Positions 1-15,219 of a stretch of DNA of 64,000 nt are shown here, in pieces. The stretch's first letter is position 1. Each line of letters opens with the position of its first letter. The position numbers were made by a program, and so were the translations under genes. The notes beneath the pieces were generated by a model. The model saw nothing but the letters and a program-made list of their open reading frames with translations. It did not search any database and was not told where the DNA came from. Source of the stretch: Verrucomicrobiaceae bacterium (GTDB taxonomy: Bacteria > Verrucomicrobiota > Verrucomicrobiia > Verrucomicrobiales > Verrucomicrobiaceae); the NCBI GenBank assembly GCA_947507875.1, contig CANNQP010000001.1, positions 248,001 through 312,000 of the forward strand, written 5' to 3'.

Positions 1-2535
1 GAGCGCGAACTCGATCAAGGCCTCGCTGAAGCTGCGGGCGAAGGCGTTGGAATGGCTGGCGATGAGGTTGCGGAGGGCGAAGAAGTCAGTGAACTCTGGG
101 CCTTTGAAGAAAGCGGCGGCGGGCTGGATGGGCCAGCGCTTGGTGCTCTTGGGGTTGGGTTTGCCGTTGGCGTCGAGGGCGGTGTAGCTGTCCTCGGTGC
201 GCCATTGGCCGGCGGCATCGAAGTTTTCCAAACCGAAGCCGATGGGATCGATCTTGCGATGGCAACTGGCGCACTGCGGCTCCTCTTGATGCGCGAGCAA
301 GCGCTCCTGCGTCGTGAGCACTTTGCCCGCGAGTCGGGTGATGGCGGGCACGTTGGCCGGCGCGGGCGGAGGTGGATCGTGCAGGAGCTTGCGCAGCACC
401 CACGCGCCGCGTTCGACGGGGCTGGTGCGCTCGCCGTTGCCGCCCATGAAATGAATGGCCGCCATGCCGAGCAGGCCGCCTCGGGGCGAGTCCTTCGGCA
501 ACGACACCTTTTCGTAGCCGTCGCCCTTCACACCCGAAATGCCGTAGTAGTGGGCGAGCACGCGATTGAGGATGACGTAATCGGCGTTGAGCAGATCGCG
601 CAGGCTGGCGTTGTGCTTGAGGATGTGCGCGATGGTCTCGTGGATCTCGCCTTTGGCGGCGACCTTCGTGCCGGTGTCAAAGCGCGGATACAGCGCGCGA
701 TTCACCTCAAAGAAGTCGATGCGATCCAGTCCGAGCCATTGATGCACAAACGCGGTCAAAAAGCCCTCCGAGCGCGGATCATCGAGCAGACGGTTGGTTT
801 GCGCAGCGAGCACGTCGGGCTTCGAGAGATCACTCTTTCGCAGTTCGGCATCCGGCGGGGCGCTCCAGAGGAAATACGAGAGCCGCGTGGCGAGTTCCGC
901 GCTCGTCAAAGCGCGGCGTTTCTCATCGGGTGAAGGCTCGGCGAGGTAGAGAAACATCGGCGAGGCCAGCACGACGGACAGCGTCTCCTTCAGCGCGGCC
1001 ACGGGCTTGTCACCGGCTTTCCGGCGTACGTCGTAGAGGCGCATCAAGCGATCCACATAATCCGCAGGCGGCGCGGTGCCGCGAAAGGCCTCGGTGGCGA
1101 AGCGCTCGAAGGCTGCACGCAGTTCGGTGGCGGCGGGCGCGGGCGATTTGTCATCGAGCGGCAGCTTCAGCGCGGCAAAGCCGGGCGGCACGGGCTTCGT
1201 GGCATTCGGCACGCGTTCGACCTCGATCCAGTCCACCCACAGCACGAGCTCGGGGCCGATGCCATTGCGCTTCACGGCCTCGGCACGCTTGCGTCCGCCT
1301 TCTTCGTTGGTGTCCCAACTGCCTTTTTCGCGGAAGAAGAGCGAGCGATTGTCGCGGCTCAGATTTGCTCGCGTGAGTGTGAGCGGGATCTCGATGGTTT
1401 GCGGATTTTCCATCGTGCCGGTGATCTCATAAGTATTCAGCACCTTGCCTGTGCGGGCATGAATGCCGAAATCGAGGAAGCGACGCTCCGCGGGCGCGTC
1501 CTTCACCGCCGCGGCTCGCACGCGGACGACGTAATCGCCCACCGGCCAATCAAAAGGCACGAGCAACTCGATGTAGTTCACGTTCAGCTCCGCCGGATGC
1601 CGCGTCTGCACGCCCAGGTAGGCGCCGCGATCCACATCGGGCATGCCGATGTAATACTCGTGATACTTCAGCCAGCCCGCGCCGAGCGAATCGTTGGCGA
1701 GGTCGGCATCGTTCTCGCCTTTTTTATCAAAGCCAAACGTGCGGGGATTCGGCGCCCCCGGGATGCGGGCCCACTCGCGGCGGAAGCGCGACACATTCGG
1801 GAACTCCGCTCGCAGCTTCGCGACGATCTCCTTGTTCTCCGGCTTCGCGGCAGCGTCATCGACGGCCTTCACCCACTTCTGCGCCCGTTCGCGGGCATCG
1901 ATTTGATACTTCACAAAGTCGCGCACCTTCGGCGTGGTCGTCTCGCCTTCGTAATGCAGCGTCTTCGTCACGCTCGCCGCCGTTTGCCACGCAAACGCCT
2001 CCTCCAGCGCCTCACGACCGAGCGCCTGATACTGCTCGATCTGGTTCGCTGACATGAAGAGGTTCGAACCGACGGTATCAAAGGCCCCCGAGCCACCATC
2101 CGGCGGCAACTCCGCCACGTTGATCTCCACACCGAGCAGTTCCCGCAGCGTGTTTTTGTATTCGCGACGATTCAGCCGCCGCATCGTGATGACGCCCTTT
2201 TGATCGCCAAGACTCCGCCGGGCGGCGACCATCACATTCGCCAGATCATCGAGTAAATCGGCCTTCGCAGCACTGGGAGGCTGCTTCTCGTCCTCCGGCG
2301 GCATGTCGCCCGAATTCATCGCATTCAGCACCTTCTGCCACTTCTCGGCGATTTCGACCGTCGTGATCGAAAGCGGCAGATCATCGACCCGAAACTTGCC
2401 TTTCTGCTGTTCCGGCCCGTGACAGCTCACGCAGTGCTCTTTGAACAAGGCGCGGTGTTTTCCCGGCATCGCCGGCTCGGCAGCGAGAAGAACCCATGGC
2501 AAAAAAAGGAAGAGTAAGGAGAGACGGCGGGGCAT
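1..2535 (-). CDS. DUF1592/DUF1588/DUF1585-type (planctomycete cytochrome) secreted protein, 3' end outside window
   Basis: Manual translation from ATG (cat at 2533-2535) gives [54 protein letters not shown]... with N-terminal CxxCH and C-terminal [25 protein letters not shown]; frame stays open to the window edge, so the ORF track missed it. Confidence 0.9.
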   Translation of the reverse strand, partial: MPRRLSLLFLFLPWVLLAAEPAMPGKHRALFKEHCVSCHGPEQQKGKFRVDDLPLSITTVEIAEKWQKVLNAMNSGDMPPEDEKQPPSAAKADLLDDLANVMVAARRSLGDQKGVITMRRLNRREYKNTLRELLGVEINVAELPPDGGSGAFDTVGSNLFMSANQIEQYQALGREALEEAFAWQTAASVTKTLHYEGETTTPKVRDFVKYQIDARERAQKWVKAVDDAAAKPENKEIVAKLRAEFPNVSRFRREWARIPGAPNPRTFGFDKKGENDADLANDSLGAGWLKYHEYYIGMPDVDRGAYLGVQTRHPAELNVNYIELLVPFDWPVGDYVVRVRAAAVKDAPAERRFLDFGIHARTGKVLNTYEITGTMENPQTIEIPLTLTRANLSRDNRSLFFREKGSWDTNEEGGRKRAEAVKRNGIGPELVLWVDWIEVERVPNATKPVPPGFAALKLPLDDKSPAPAATELRAAFERFATEAFRGTAPPADYVDRLMRLYDVRRKAGDKPVAALKETLSVVLASPMFLYLAEPSPDEKRRALTSAELATRLSYFLWSAPPDAELRKSDLSKPDVLAAQTNRLLDDPRSEGFLTAFVHQWLGLDRIDFFEVNRALYPRFDTGTKVAAKGEIHETIAHILKHNASLRDLLNADYVILNRVLAHYYGISGVKGDGYEKVSLPKDSPRGGLLGMAAIHFMGGNGERTSPVERGAWVLRKLLHDPPPPAPANVPAITRLAGKVLTTQERLLAHQEEPQCASCHRKIDPIGFGLENFDAAGQWRTEDSYTALDANGKPNPKSTKRWPIQPAAAFFKGPEFTDFFALRNLIASHSNAFARSFSEALIEFAL

Positions 2536-3152
2536 GCAGAGAGTGTGATACGTCATCGGGCCCTCGCTTTGATCTCCGTTGCACGCAGAACGCGTTTCGA
2601 GCACGACCGTTGGCCAAGCATGGCCCTGTCACTCTTCGAACAGGAACGGCTGGACTGAACGCCATCGGACCAAGGGGCCAGGGCCTAGCCAGCTGAATCC
2701 CGCCTCGCAAGCCAACCGACCCGAGGCCTGGAAGACGGGGCAGGACGGGCGCAACACCAGGCATTGGCAGCAGGCGAGGTGAACCCATGACCTGGACGGG
2801 GAGGACATCAGCGTTTGCCTCAGGGCCATCGTCACCTCGGCCATCGCCATGCGTGCATTTCGGGATCGCTCTTCTTCTTTGTACAAATCGTGAGACCTTG
2901 AGTTGTTTTTCTTTTTAGGCCGAAAAGAACTCCATTCGGCAAAAGACAGCCTTGTCCCCTACGCAAGATTAGTTTGGTTTGCATTTTCGACCATCTTCCT
3001 TCACTTAAATCGACTCAGCGTTTGCAGAAAAATAAGCATCTCGCTTTTTCATCACTTATTTTACCCACCTCAATCCTTAGACAACTTAGGAAACCCAAGG
3101 CCCGCTAGCACCTCGATCGAATTAGCCTGTTGCAATCCAAACCCATCCCTGA

Positions 3153-4868
3153 ATGGCCCGCCAAGCATCCAGCAAACCCGCCGACTCCACCGCCAACCTG
3201 GGGTTTGAGGCCAAGCTCTGGCTCGCAGCGGACAAGTTGCGGAACAACATGGATGCGGCGGAATATAAGCACGTCGTCCTCGGGCTCATCTTCCTCAAAT
3301 ACATCTCCGACAGCTTCGAGGAGCGTCACCAATACCTACTGGATGTGATCGCCGGTAAAGTGAAGCCCGTGGATGAAGGCGACGAATACGCCAGCCCGGA
3401 GGAACCCGATGAATACCGGCAGAAAAACGTCTTCTGGGTGCCCGCCAATGCCCGCTGGTCGCACCTTCAGGCCAACGCGAAGCTGCCCACCATCGGCAAG
3501 ATCGTGGATGATGCCATGGATGCGCTGGAGCGGGACAATCCCCGCCTCAAAGGCGCGCTGAACAAAAACTATGGCCGCCCGGACCTCGACAAGCACCGCC
3601 TCGGCGAGCTGATCGACCTCATCGGCAGCATCCAGTTGGCCGATGTCGCCAGCCGGTCCAAGGACGTGCTGGGCCGCGTGTTCGAATACTTCCTCACCCA
3701 GTTCGCCAGCGCGGAGGGGAAGAACGGTGGGCAGTTCTACACGCCCTCCTGCGTCGTGCGCCTGCTGGTGGAGATGCTCGCGCCTTACAAAGGGCGCATC
3801 TACGACCCCGCCTGCGGCTCCGGCGGCATGTTCGTGCAGTCGGAAAAGTTCGTGGAAAGCCACGGTGGCAAGCTCGGGGACATATCCATCTACGGACAGG
3901 AGAGCAATCCCACCACCCGCCGCCTCGCCATCATGAACCTCGCCCTGCGCGGCATCGAGGCGGACTTTGGCAAGGAGCATGCCGACACCTTCCGCGTGGA
4001 TCAGCACCCCGACCTCCGCGCCGACTACGTCCTCGCGAATCCGCCTTTCAATGACAGCGACTGGTTCCGGAAGGACGACGACGTGCGCTGGCAGTTCGGC
4101 GTCCCGCCGAAGGGGAATGCCAACTTCGCCTGGGTGCAGCACTTCATCCACCACCTCGCCCCGCAAGGCATGGCCGGCTTCGTCCTCGCCAATGGCAGCA
4201 TGTCGTCGAACCAGTCCGGCGAGGGAGAGATTCGCAAAGCCCTCATCGAGGCCGATCTCGTGGACTGCATGGTCGCCCTCCCCGGCCAGCTCTTCTACAG
4301 CACGCAGATCCCCGTCTGCCTCTGGTTTATTTCCCGCGACAAGTCGGGCGGGAAACCCTCACCCGGCCTTCGGCCACCCTCTCCCAGTGGGAGAGGGGCT
4401 GGGGGTGAGGGTAAACAGCTTCGAGACCGCAGGGGCGAGACGCTGTTTATAGACGCCCGCAAGATGGGCACGCTGATTGACCGCGTGCATCGCGAGCTCA
4501 CCGACGCCGACATCGAAAAGATCGTCCGCACCTACCACAGTTGGCGCTTGGAAATCGAAATGGGGGAAGTCACCCGCACCCGCAGGGACGGAACCATTGA
4601 GCACGCGCTCGTCGATCCCAATCCCGCTTGGATCTACACCGACATCCCCGGCTTCTGCAAATCCGCCACCACCGCCGAGATCGCCGCGCACGGCCACGTC
4701 CTCACGCCCGGCCGCTACGTCGGTGCCGAGGAAATCGAAGACGACGGCGACCCCTTCGAGGAAAAGATGCCGCGCCTCGTCGCCGAGCTGGCGGGCCAGT
4801 TCATGGAGTCCGCGAACCTCGAAGCCGCCATCCGCGCCAATTTGAAAGGACTTGGTTATGCCCTTTGA
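3153..4868 (+). CDS. hsdM: Type I restriction-modification system methyltransferase subunit HsdM (with in-frame palindromic-repeat insertion)
   Basis: N-terminal [26 protein letters not shown] motif [17 protein letters not shown] motif; insert [19 protein letters not shown]. Confidence 0.95.
   Translation: MARQASSKPADSTANLGFEAKLWLAADKLRNNMDAAEYKHVVLGLIFLKYISDSFEERHQYLLDVIAGKVKPVDEGDEYASPEEPDEYRQKNVFWVPANARWSHLQANAKLPTIGKIVDDAMDALERDNPRLKGALNKNYGRPDLDKHRLGELIDLIGSIQLADVASRSKDVLGRVFEYFLTQFASAEGKNGGQFYTPSCVVRLLVEMLAPYKGRIYDPACGSGGMFVQSEKFVESHGGKLGDISIYGQESNPTTRRLAIMNLALRGIEADFGKEHADTFRVDQHPDLRADYVLANPPFNDSDWFRKDDDVRWQFGVPPKGNANFAWVQHFIHHLAPQGMAGFVLANGSMSSNQSGEGEIRKALIEADLVDCMVALPGQLFYSTQIPVCLWFISRDKSGGKPSPGLRPPSPSGRGAGGEGKQLRDRRGETLFIDARKMGTLIDRVHRELTDADIEKIVRTYHSWRLEIEMGEVTRTRRDGTIEHALVDPNPAWIYTDIPGFCKSATTAEIAAHGHVLTPGRYVGAEEIEDDGDPFEEKMPRLVAELAGQFMESANLEAAIRANLKGLGYAL
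4356..4411. repeat. Palindromic element copy 1 (CCCTCACCC...CTCTCCCAGTGGGAGAG...GGGTGAGGG), in frame in hsdM
   Basis: Direct reading; 56 bp with inverted ends and central hairpin. Confidence 0.95.
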
Positions 4869-4967
4869 TCGCGGACAAAAAGAAACCCCGGCTCCAGTCA
4901 CCGTCGCGAAGGGCGGGAGAGGGAGGTCCGAGGCTTACATTGCAAACTTGCAATAGACCCACAGCCG

Positions 4968-5909
4968 ATGCAACACTTGTTTTATCATCAAGTTGAAGCG
5001 CTCTTCTCCTCGGAGCGGCTGGCGGCCTATGCGGTTTCACAGGGAGGCGCGGCTCCCGATCCCTGCGCCACGCTTGCCCGTTACCTGCTGAACATGGCGC
5101 TTTGTGAGAGTTTGTATTCCCCTCTCCAGATTGCAGAGGTCGCCCTGCGAAACGCCATCCACCAGCACCTCACCCACCTGTTTGGCCGCGAGGATTGGTA
5201 TGATGACCCGAGCTTCCAGCTCACCGTTTGGGCGGCGGATGAGGTTGGCAAGGCCAAAGCCAAAATCACCAAGACCCGCAAGCCCGTCACTGCCGGGCGA
5301 GTCGTGGCCGAGCTGCAGTTTGGCTTTTGGACCAGCCTCTTCGAGGCGCACTACGAGCAGCGCACCCGCTTTCTCCCCGGAGGCATCAAGGCCGTGTTCC
5401 GGCATCTCCCCAAAAGCCTTCATCACCGCAAAGATCGGAAAAACGATCTCGAAAACATCCGCCAGCTTCGCAACCGCGTGTTTCATCACGAGCGCATCGT
5501 CCACTGGCAGGACCTGGACGTGCGTCACGAGCGACTGTTGGAGGTCATCGGCTGGATCAGCCCGGCTTTGCGGCAGATGGCCGAGGCGCTGGATCGCTTT
5601 AAGGCTGTCCGTGCAGGCGGTTTGAAGCCCTGGCTGGAAAAATTGCGCCGCCATTGGCCCGCAGCCACCACCGTGCCAGCCAAGCCCGGCCTCATCGAGA
5701 TCCTACCGACCCCGTTGAGCGCCACCAATGGCATCGAGACGCCTTTTGGCCATCGTTGGGGCGGCGCTGTCTTCCGACTGTCGCTGGAGCACCTCAGCGC
5801 CATGCAGACCGGCCAGACCCTCGCGCTCGATGTGATGAGCGAATACATCACCTTCCTGCAACTCAGCCCGGAGGCGACGGCAAACCTTTCCACTTCCTCC
5901 CAGGCATGA
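4968..5909 (+). CDS. Abi-like (abortive infection) protein embedded in the hsd operon
   Basis: LQIAEVALRNAIHQHL...LENIRQLRNRVFHHERI pattern typical of Abi-like/Abi_2 proteins; sits between hsdM and hsdS. Confidence 0.75.
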   Translation: MQHLFYHQVEALFSSERLAAYAVSQGGAAPDPCATLARYLLNMALCESLYSPLQIAEVALRNAIHQHLTHLFGREDWYDDPSFQLTVWAADEVGKAKAKITKTRKPVTAGRVVAELQFGFWTSLFEAHYEQRTRFLPGGIKAVFRHLPKSLHHRKDRKNDLENIRQLRNRVFHHERIVHWQDLDVRHERLLEVIGWISPALRQMAEALDRFKAVRAGGLKPWLEKLRRHWPAATTVPAKPGLIEILPTPLSATNGIETPFGHRWGGAVFRLSLEHLSAMQTGQTLALDVMSEYITFLQLSPEATANLSTSSQA

Positions 5910-6031
5910 TTTCACGATCCACATTGAAGATGCCGCGCCTCGTTGCCGAACTACACGCCCAGTTCGCCGAGTCCGCGAAACTGGAGCAGGCCATCCAAAC
6001 AAACCTGAGGGGGCTGGGTTATGGCGGGTGA
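5906..6031 (+). other. 41-codon ORF duplicating the HsdM C-terminus ([34 protein letters not shown]), overlapping the abi stop and hsdS start
   Basis: Matches the HsdM tail [38 protein letters not shown] overlap with abi, 11-nt overlap with hsdS. Confidence 0.85.
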
Positions 6032-7415
6032 AGAAATCGTTCAGCTTCGCGACGTATGCGTGAAGATTGGGAGCGGGGCGACGCCTCGCGGCGGCAAAGA
6101 GGCTTACAAAGGCGGCGACACATCGCTCATCCGAAGCCAGAACGTTTACAACGAAGGCTTCCATCGCGACGGCTTGGTTTACATCGACGACGACCAATCG
6201 GCTGAACTGCGCAACGTCGAGGTGAAGGAGAACGATGTCTTACTGAACATCACCGGAGATTCGGTGGCGCGTTGCTGCCAAGTTGCAGCAGACGTTTTGC
6301 CCGCTCGGGTGAATCAGCACGTTGCGATAATCCGGCCTGAACCGAAGGCGCTCGATGCGCGCTTCCTCCGTTACGTCTTGGTTTCGCAAGAATACCAATC
6401 GCGACTTTTGGCTTTGGCTTCTGCTGGAGCGACACGGCCCGCTCTCACCAAGTTGATGATTGAGGAATTGGCAGTTCCACTCCCACCCCTCGCCGAGCAA
6501 AAAGCCATCGCGGCGGTGCTTGGGGCGCTGGACGACAAGATCGAGTTGAACCGGCGGATGAACGCGACGCTGGAGGCGATGGCGCGGGCGCTGTTCCAGG
6601 GCTGGTTTATTGATTTTGATCCGGTCCGGCAAAACCTGGACCGGAATCAATATCAACCCTCACCCGGCCTTCGGCCACCCTCTCCCCGTGGGAGAGGGTC
6701 TGGGGGTGAGGGAACCGCAGGTTTGCTCGACGGCCGCCCGCCTGTCGGCCTTGACCCCGCCACCGCCGCCCTCTTCCCCGCCTCCTTCCAAGACTCCGAA
6801 CTCGGCCACATCCCGAAGGGGTGGAGCATCCAGCCCGTCGGCGAGGTCGTCGATTGCGTCGGCGGCGGAACGCCGAGCACCGCCGAGCCAAAGTATTGGG
6901 AAGGCGGCACGCACCATTGGACGACACCGAAGGACTTCTCCTCGCTCCAAGCGCCCATCCTCCTCGACACCGACCGCAAGCTCACCGACGCCGGCATTGC
7001 CAAGATTTCCTCCGGCTTGCTACCCGCCGGGGCGCTGCTGCTTTCCTCTCGCGCCCCCGTCGGCTACCTCGCCATCGCCGCCATGCCCGTCGCCATCAAC
7101 CAGGGTTTCATCGCGCTGACGTGCAACGACCGCGCCTCAAACTTCTTCATGCTGAACTGGTGCCAGACGAACATGGCCGAGATCAAAAGCCGCGCCACCG
7201 GCACCACCTTCGCCGAAATCAGCAAACAGAACTTCCGCCCCATCCGCGTCGTGCTGCCGCCGAAAGAACTCATGGCCGCCTTTACCGCCAAAGTCGCCCC
7301 GTTCTACGCCCAAATCACCGCCAACCTCCACCAATCCCGCACCCTAGCCAACCTGCGCGACACGCTGCTGCCGAAGCTGCTTAGCGGGGAGTTGCAACCA
7401 AACCCAATAAACTGA
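6021..7415 (+). CDS. hsdS: Type I restriction system specificity subunit HsdS (in-frame palindromic insertion between its two halves)
   Basis: PLPPLAEQKAIAAVLGALDDKIELNRRMNATLEAMARALFQGWFIDFDPV; second TRD with LGHIPKGW and LRDTLLPKLLSGEL. Confidence 0.95.
   Translation: MAGEEIVQLRDVCVKIGSGATPRGGKEAYKGGDTSLIRSQNVYNEGFHRDGLVYIDDDQSAELRNVEVKENDVLLNITGDSVARCCQVAADVLPARVNQHVAIIRPEPKALDARFLRYVLVSQEYQSRLLALASAGATRPALTKLMIEELAVPLPPLAEQKAIAAVLGALDDKIELNRRMNATLEAMARALFQGWFIDFDPVRQNLDRNQYQPSPGLRPPSPRGRGSGGEGTAGLLDGRPPVGLDPATAALFPASFQDSELGHIPKGWSIQPVGEVVDCVGGGTPSTAEPKYWEGGTHHWTTPKDFSSLQAPILLDTDRKLTDAGIAKISSGLLPAGALLLSSRAPVGYLAIAAMPVAINQGFIALTCNDRASNFFMLNWCQTNMAEIKSRATGTTFAEISKQNFRPIRVVLPPKELMAAFTAKVAPFYAQITANLHQSRTLANLRDTLLPKLLSGELQPNPIN
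6657..6712. repeat. Palindromic element copy 2, in frame in hsdS
   Basis: 56 bp, nearly identical to copy 1. Confidence 0.95.
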
Positions 7416-7417
7416 GC

Positions 7418-8509
7418 ATGGAATACGAAATCGATTTTTTACCAGTTGGAGAGGAGTCGAAAGGCGGCGACGCAATTTGCTTCCGTTATTGGGACGCCAC
7501 GACTCCTCAATTTGTGGGCATCATCGATGGCGGGACTGCAGACGCAGGAGAGGCGCTCGTCAACCATGTTCAGAAATACTACGGCACGAAGCGCGTGGAC
7601 GTTGTCATTAACACCCATCCGCACGCTGACCACACGTCGGGGCTCTACACGGTTGTTGAGAAGCTCGATGTGCAACTCCTCATGATGCACAAGCCGTGGG
7701 ACCATGCGGTTGCTTTGAAGAACGTCTTTCAAGACGGGCGGATTACTTCAAGAAGTATCGATGAGCGCGTGCGGAATGCTTTGCAGCACGCCCACGACCT
7801 CCATGAACTGGCGACGAAGAAGCGGATACCTATCATTGAACCCTTTGCTGAGGGGAACCAGCCCTCGCCGTATATCCAGTTCCTCAGTCCGACGGTAGAA
7901 TACTACCAGAAGCTTTTGTTGGAGTTCACCGCTACGCCAAAGGCTCCAACGTTGGAATCAATCTACGAGGCCATGATGAAGAAGGCGCAGAAGACTGTGC
8001 AATGGGCGAAAGAGAATTGGAACACTGAAAGCCTCGTTGAGCCGGTTGAAGGCACTAACGCCGAGAATAATTCAAGCGTAGTCACCTTGTTGTCGTTTGG
8101 TGACGATCGCTTTCTGTTTACAGCAGACGCAGGTGTTCCGACACTGGAACTGAGTTGCGCAGTAGCCGAGATCCTGAAAATTCCCCTCGCCTCATTCAAA
8201 CTCGTTCAGATTCCGCACCACGGCAGCAAACGCAACGTAGGCCCCAGTGTTCTGAACAAGCTTGTTGGCGTTCCGGTGGCCGAGGGCACAAAGAGATTCT
8301 TTGCCTACGTTTCAGTTCCGAAAAAGGGAGAGCCAAAGCACCCATCGAAGCGCGTCTGCAATGCGTTCACTCGCCGGGGTGGCAAGGTTGTAGAGACAAA
8401 GGGGGGCATTAAATATTTTCACTCTAACGGAGTTCCCCTTCGTCCAGGTTGGGGGACTGTCGAACCAATGCCGCTGCATACCAACGTAGAAGAAGATGAC
8501 TCCGATTAA
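7418..8509 (+). CDS. MBL-fold metallohydrolase
   Basis: NTHPHADHTSGL motif (HxHxDH), DDRFLFTADAG, IPHHGSKRN as in ComEC-like MBL proteins. Confidence 0.85.
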   Translation: MEYEIDFLPVGEESKGGDAICFRYWDATTPQFVGIIDGGTADAGEALVNHVQKYYGTKRVDVVINTHPHADHTSGLYTVVEKLDVQLLMMHKPWDHAVALKNVFQDGRITSRSIDERVRNALQHAHDLHELATKKRIPIIEPFAEGNQPSPYIQFLSPTVEYYQKLLLEFTATPKAPTLESIYEAMMKKAQKTVQWAKENWNTESLVEPVEGTNAENNSSVVTLLSFGDDRFLFTADAGVPTLELSCAVAEILKIPLASFKLVQIPHHGSKRNVGPSVLNKLVGVPVAEGTKRFFAYVSVPKKGEPKHPSKRVCNAFTRRGGKVVETKGGIKYFHSNGVPLRPGWGTVEPMPLHTNVEEDDSD

Positions 8510-9257
8510 GATCATGACAGACGGCTACGAGCGAAAGGCGCGGCTATACCCCGCGCTCCTGTTGATTGCACCTGTCGTTGGAATGGCGGTTGCCATGCTC
8601 ACCGCGAAGTTTACAGGACTTCAATCATTAGCGGCGGGGGTAGTCGGGTGCGGCGGTGCGTTCCTTCTGACACAACTCGCGCGCGACTCTGGCAAGAAGC
8701 ACGAAGCCTCATTGTTCGTGAAGTGGGGAGGATTGCCGTCCATCGCTATTTTCAGGCATCGCGACGTTCGACTCGATGCCATCACCAAAGCCCGCTACCA
8801 CAAAAAGCTGGCTGGACTCGTAAAGGAGGCAAAAGCTCCAACGCCTGAGCAAGAGCAGGCGGACCCAGCCGCCGCCGATGCGGTCTATGCAGGCTGGTCG
8901 AACTACCTTCGCGTGAACACGCGAAACACGAAGAAGTTTGGGCTGCTGTTTCAGGAAAACGTGGCCTACGGCTATCGGCGCAACGTTTGGGGCCTGCGTG
9001 CCCTCGGCATCATACTATCCCTTCTCAGCTTAGTTGCCTGCGGGGTCCGGCTTTACTTCGTTCACTCCACGAGTGGCAAGATTGACGAGGCTTTAGGTGG
9101 TGCGGCGGCATTCGCGGCAATCATGCTACTGCTCTGGCTCTTCCGTTTTAATGCCGATTGGGTCCGCGTTCCGGCTGATGCGTATGCTGAACGTCTGGCG
9201 GAGTGCGCTGAGTCATTCGGAAAACCAACTGGAGCTAAGGAGGGCACCAAGAAATGA
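8496..9257 (+). CDS. Predicted membrane protein (about four TM helices)
   Basis: Hydrophobic pairs LLIAPVVGMAVAML / LAAGVVGCGGAFLL and LGIILSLLSLVACGVRLYF / AAAFAAIMLLLWLF flanking a soluble middle region. Confidence 0.7.
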   Translation: MTPIKIMTDGYERKARLYPALLLIAPVVGMAVAMLTAKFTGLQSLAAGVVGCGGAFLLTQLARDSGKKHEASLFVKWGGLPSIAIFRHRDVRLDAITKARYHKKLAGLVKEAKAPTPEQEQADPAAADAVYAGWSNYLRVNTRNTKKFGLLFQENVAYGYRRNVWGLRALGIILSLLSLVACGVRLYFVHSTSGKIDEALGGAAAFAAIMLLLWLFRFNADWVRVPADAYAERLAECAESFGKPTGAKEGTKK

Positions 9258-10059
9258 GCGCTGATAAGAAACCCGTTATTCTCTTCGTGGACGTTCTTGG
9301 TGTGCGGTCCAAGTGGCTCAGCGGCGGGCAGCCCGCCGCGGAAGCGGCATTTCAGGAGTTCCGAACCCTGATTGCTGCTTCTATGAAGGGGACTGTGTCC
9401 GACTCGCTCGTTCGCGGCGTGGTTGAATCGGACTCTGCTGCTTTGACGTTTTCGAGTCTTCTCCCCGCGCTGGAGGCAGCAAAAGCACTTTATTCTGCGG
9501 CTTTCCGCCGCAAGCACGGCCGCGTCTGGCTGCGAGGCTGCATAGTAAGCCTCGATGGACAAGATGCGCTGAGAACATCGACCACATTCTCGGGGAAGCT
9601 GAAAAGCATTGAACTCAACCTTTACAGCAAACCGTTGTTGGAGGCGATTGCCGTGGAGAAATCCGGGTTTAAAGGAATGAGGCTTTTGGTGGAAAGCAGT
9701 TTGATTACTGCCGAGGTGCGGGCGGCTGTGAAACAGCCAATAGGCCATCTCAATTTCATCCCGCTGTGCAAGCTCAAGGCGATGCGCTATCCCAAACGCA
9801 TCGACGGACTCTTCGTCGATTACCTATGGATGGCAACGGTAGAACGCGATGAGTTTGATGATATGCGAAGCATCATGGCTGTGCGCTTGCGCGGAGCTGC
9901 GGGCGACCCCGAAGAATTCAACCAAGCGGCGGCTACTCAGGTCGTTTTTCACGAGTGTGGCGCTATCCTTGGCTCGCTGGGCGGAAAGGCGCACTACAGA
10001 ACGCTCCGAGACGCTGAACGAGCAGGTGAGGAAGTAACGCCCAACTCAACCCCTGGGGA

Positions 10060-10063
<4 letters not shown>
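9254..10063 (+). CDS. Hypothetical protein with possible class III nucleotidyl cyclase-like fold
   Basis: ILFVDVLGV start, [30 protein letters not shown] spacing resembles cyclase catalytic domains; fold call is inference. Confidence 0.4.
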
Positions 10064-13695
<3,632 letters not shown>

Positions 13696-14093
13696 GGTCT
13701 TCCTTCAGCGGAGGTTCTTTGACGGCAAAATCTTCTTCCTCGACTCATCAAACGCAGCCCCTCCGATCCCAGCCATCTCCAAAGGGTCTGAGATCAGGCG
13801 CAGGTTCCGCTTCCAAGTGGACTCAAAAAGCCCGAACCGCTTGCCATGCAGTGCTTTGTGCGGCTTTGGGTCAGCTTGGGTTTCTGCGATGAACCCCATC
13901 CAATCTCTGCGGGAATGCCAGCGCGGCGCTGTCGGGGTTCAGGGGTTTGACGGATTTAGTCGCCACTTCGATGTGCCTAGCTAGAGCGCGCCGCCTTCCC
14001 TGCCCTCAACCTGGCGGTGCCTGGCTTCGCCTGAAGGTGCCGCGGTGTTGATCCACCGTGTGGGACGGAAACCTCCCTGGAAGGGGGTTGTCG

Positions 14094-14170
<77 letters not shown>

Positions 14171-14268
14171 ACCTTTTCGCGGGGCAAAGATTGCCCGGCT
14201 GGGGACGCGGATGATGGCGGGATGAGAAGCTTTTGCAACCGAGGAATGTGAACCAAGGTCAAAAAACT

Positions 14269-15219
14269 TCAGGAGGCTTGAGGCGGCTTCTTGCCTCGGA
14301 GGACTGCATGCAAAAGGAAAGCCAAGCCGGTCACGATCATGAACAGAGAGAAAAACTGGCCCCGCGTCATGCCCAGGATGGCATCCGCCCCCGAATCAGG
14401 CTGGCGCACGCACTCCAGGGCGATCCTGACGATGGCGTAGAGGAGGAAAAACAAGCCCGTCAAAAGGCCATGGGGCAGACGCGGCCAGCGGACTCTGATC
14501 GCCAGCAAGACAGCGCTCAACAGCAAGCCTTCCCCCAGGGCCTCGTAAAGCTGGGAAGGATGCCGGGGATGCAAGATGGAGGCCAGCTCGGCCCGCCCGC
14601 CGCCATGTTGCTCGAACCAAGTGATGATCTCGGGGCTATGCTGAAGTCCCGCCGGCAGCGAGACCCACTTGCCTCCTTGGTGGATGAAATCCTCGTGCAG
14701 CAGTTCTGTCGGAAACTGCACTGCCCAAGGCACCGTGGTGACGCGACCAAACAACTCGCCATTGATGAAATTCGCGAGGCGCCCACAGAAAACGCCGAGC
14801 GGCGCTCCACAGACGAGGGTGTCCCCGATGCCAGTCCAGGAAATGCGATGCCGGCGTGCATACCAAAGACAAAACAGAGCCACGCCCGCAATGCCGCCAT
14901 GACTGGCCATGCCGCCCTGGTGAATCATCAAAAGACGCCAAGGAGCCTGGACAAAGCTTTCCCAATCGTACAGCAGCATGTAGCCCACGCGACCGCCGAG
15001 CACGACGCCAAACACTGCCACCAGGGTGATGAAGTCCGCCACTTTGGCCTCTGGAATTTCCGAAAGCCCGCGCCGAGCCAGCCTGACCATCACCAAATAG
15101 GTCAGATAAAAGCCAAGGACATAGGCCAAGCCATACCAATGGATAGCGAAGCGGTCCCCCAAACGCAGCAACTGGGGGCTGATGTCATGCAGGTAATAGG
15201 CGAATAAGGATAACTCCAT
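14269..15219 (-). CDS. lgt: Prolipoprotein diacylglyceryl transferase (start likely MELSLFAYYLHD)
   Basis: HWYGLAYVLGFYL, GGRVGYMLLYDW, GGMASHGGIAGV, CGRLANFINGELFGR, HPSQLYEALGEG. Confidence 0.95.
   Translation of the reverse strand: MELSLFAYYLHDISPQLLRLGDRFAIHWYGLAYVLGFYLTYLVMVRLARRGLSEIPEAKVADFITLVAVFGVVLGGRVGYMLLYDWESFVQAPWRLLMIHQGGMASHGGIAGVALFCLWYARRHRISWTGIGDTLVCGAPLGVFCGRLANFINGELFGRVTTVPWAVQFPTELLHEDFIHQGGKWVSLPAGLQHSPEIITWFEQHGGGRAELASILHPRHPSQLYEALGEGLLLSAVLLAIRVRWPRLPHGLLTGLFFLLYAIVRIALECVRQPDSGADAILGMTRGQFFSLFMIVTGLAFLLHAVLRGKKPPQAS

Noticed and set aside
52-933. 293-aa plus-strand ORF at window start
   Set aside because: Antisense to the DUF1592-type gene with CxxCH motifs
2381-3332. 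Several small ORFs between the DUF1592 gene and hsdM
   Set aside because: No family-like features, overlapping on both strands; treated as noncoding or decayed DNA
4900-4935. gggcgggagagggaggtccgagg near hsdM end as another palindrome copy
   Set aside because: Only a partial purine-rich match without the CCCTCACCC or GGGTGAGGG ends
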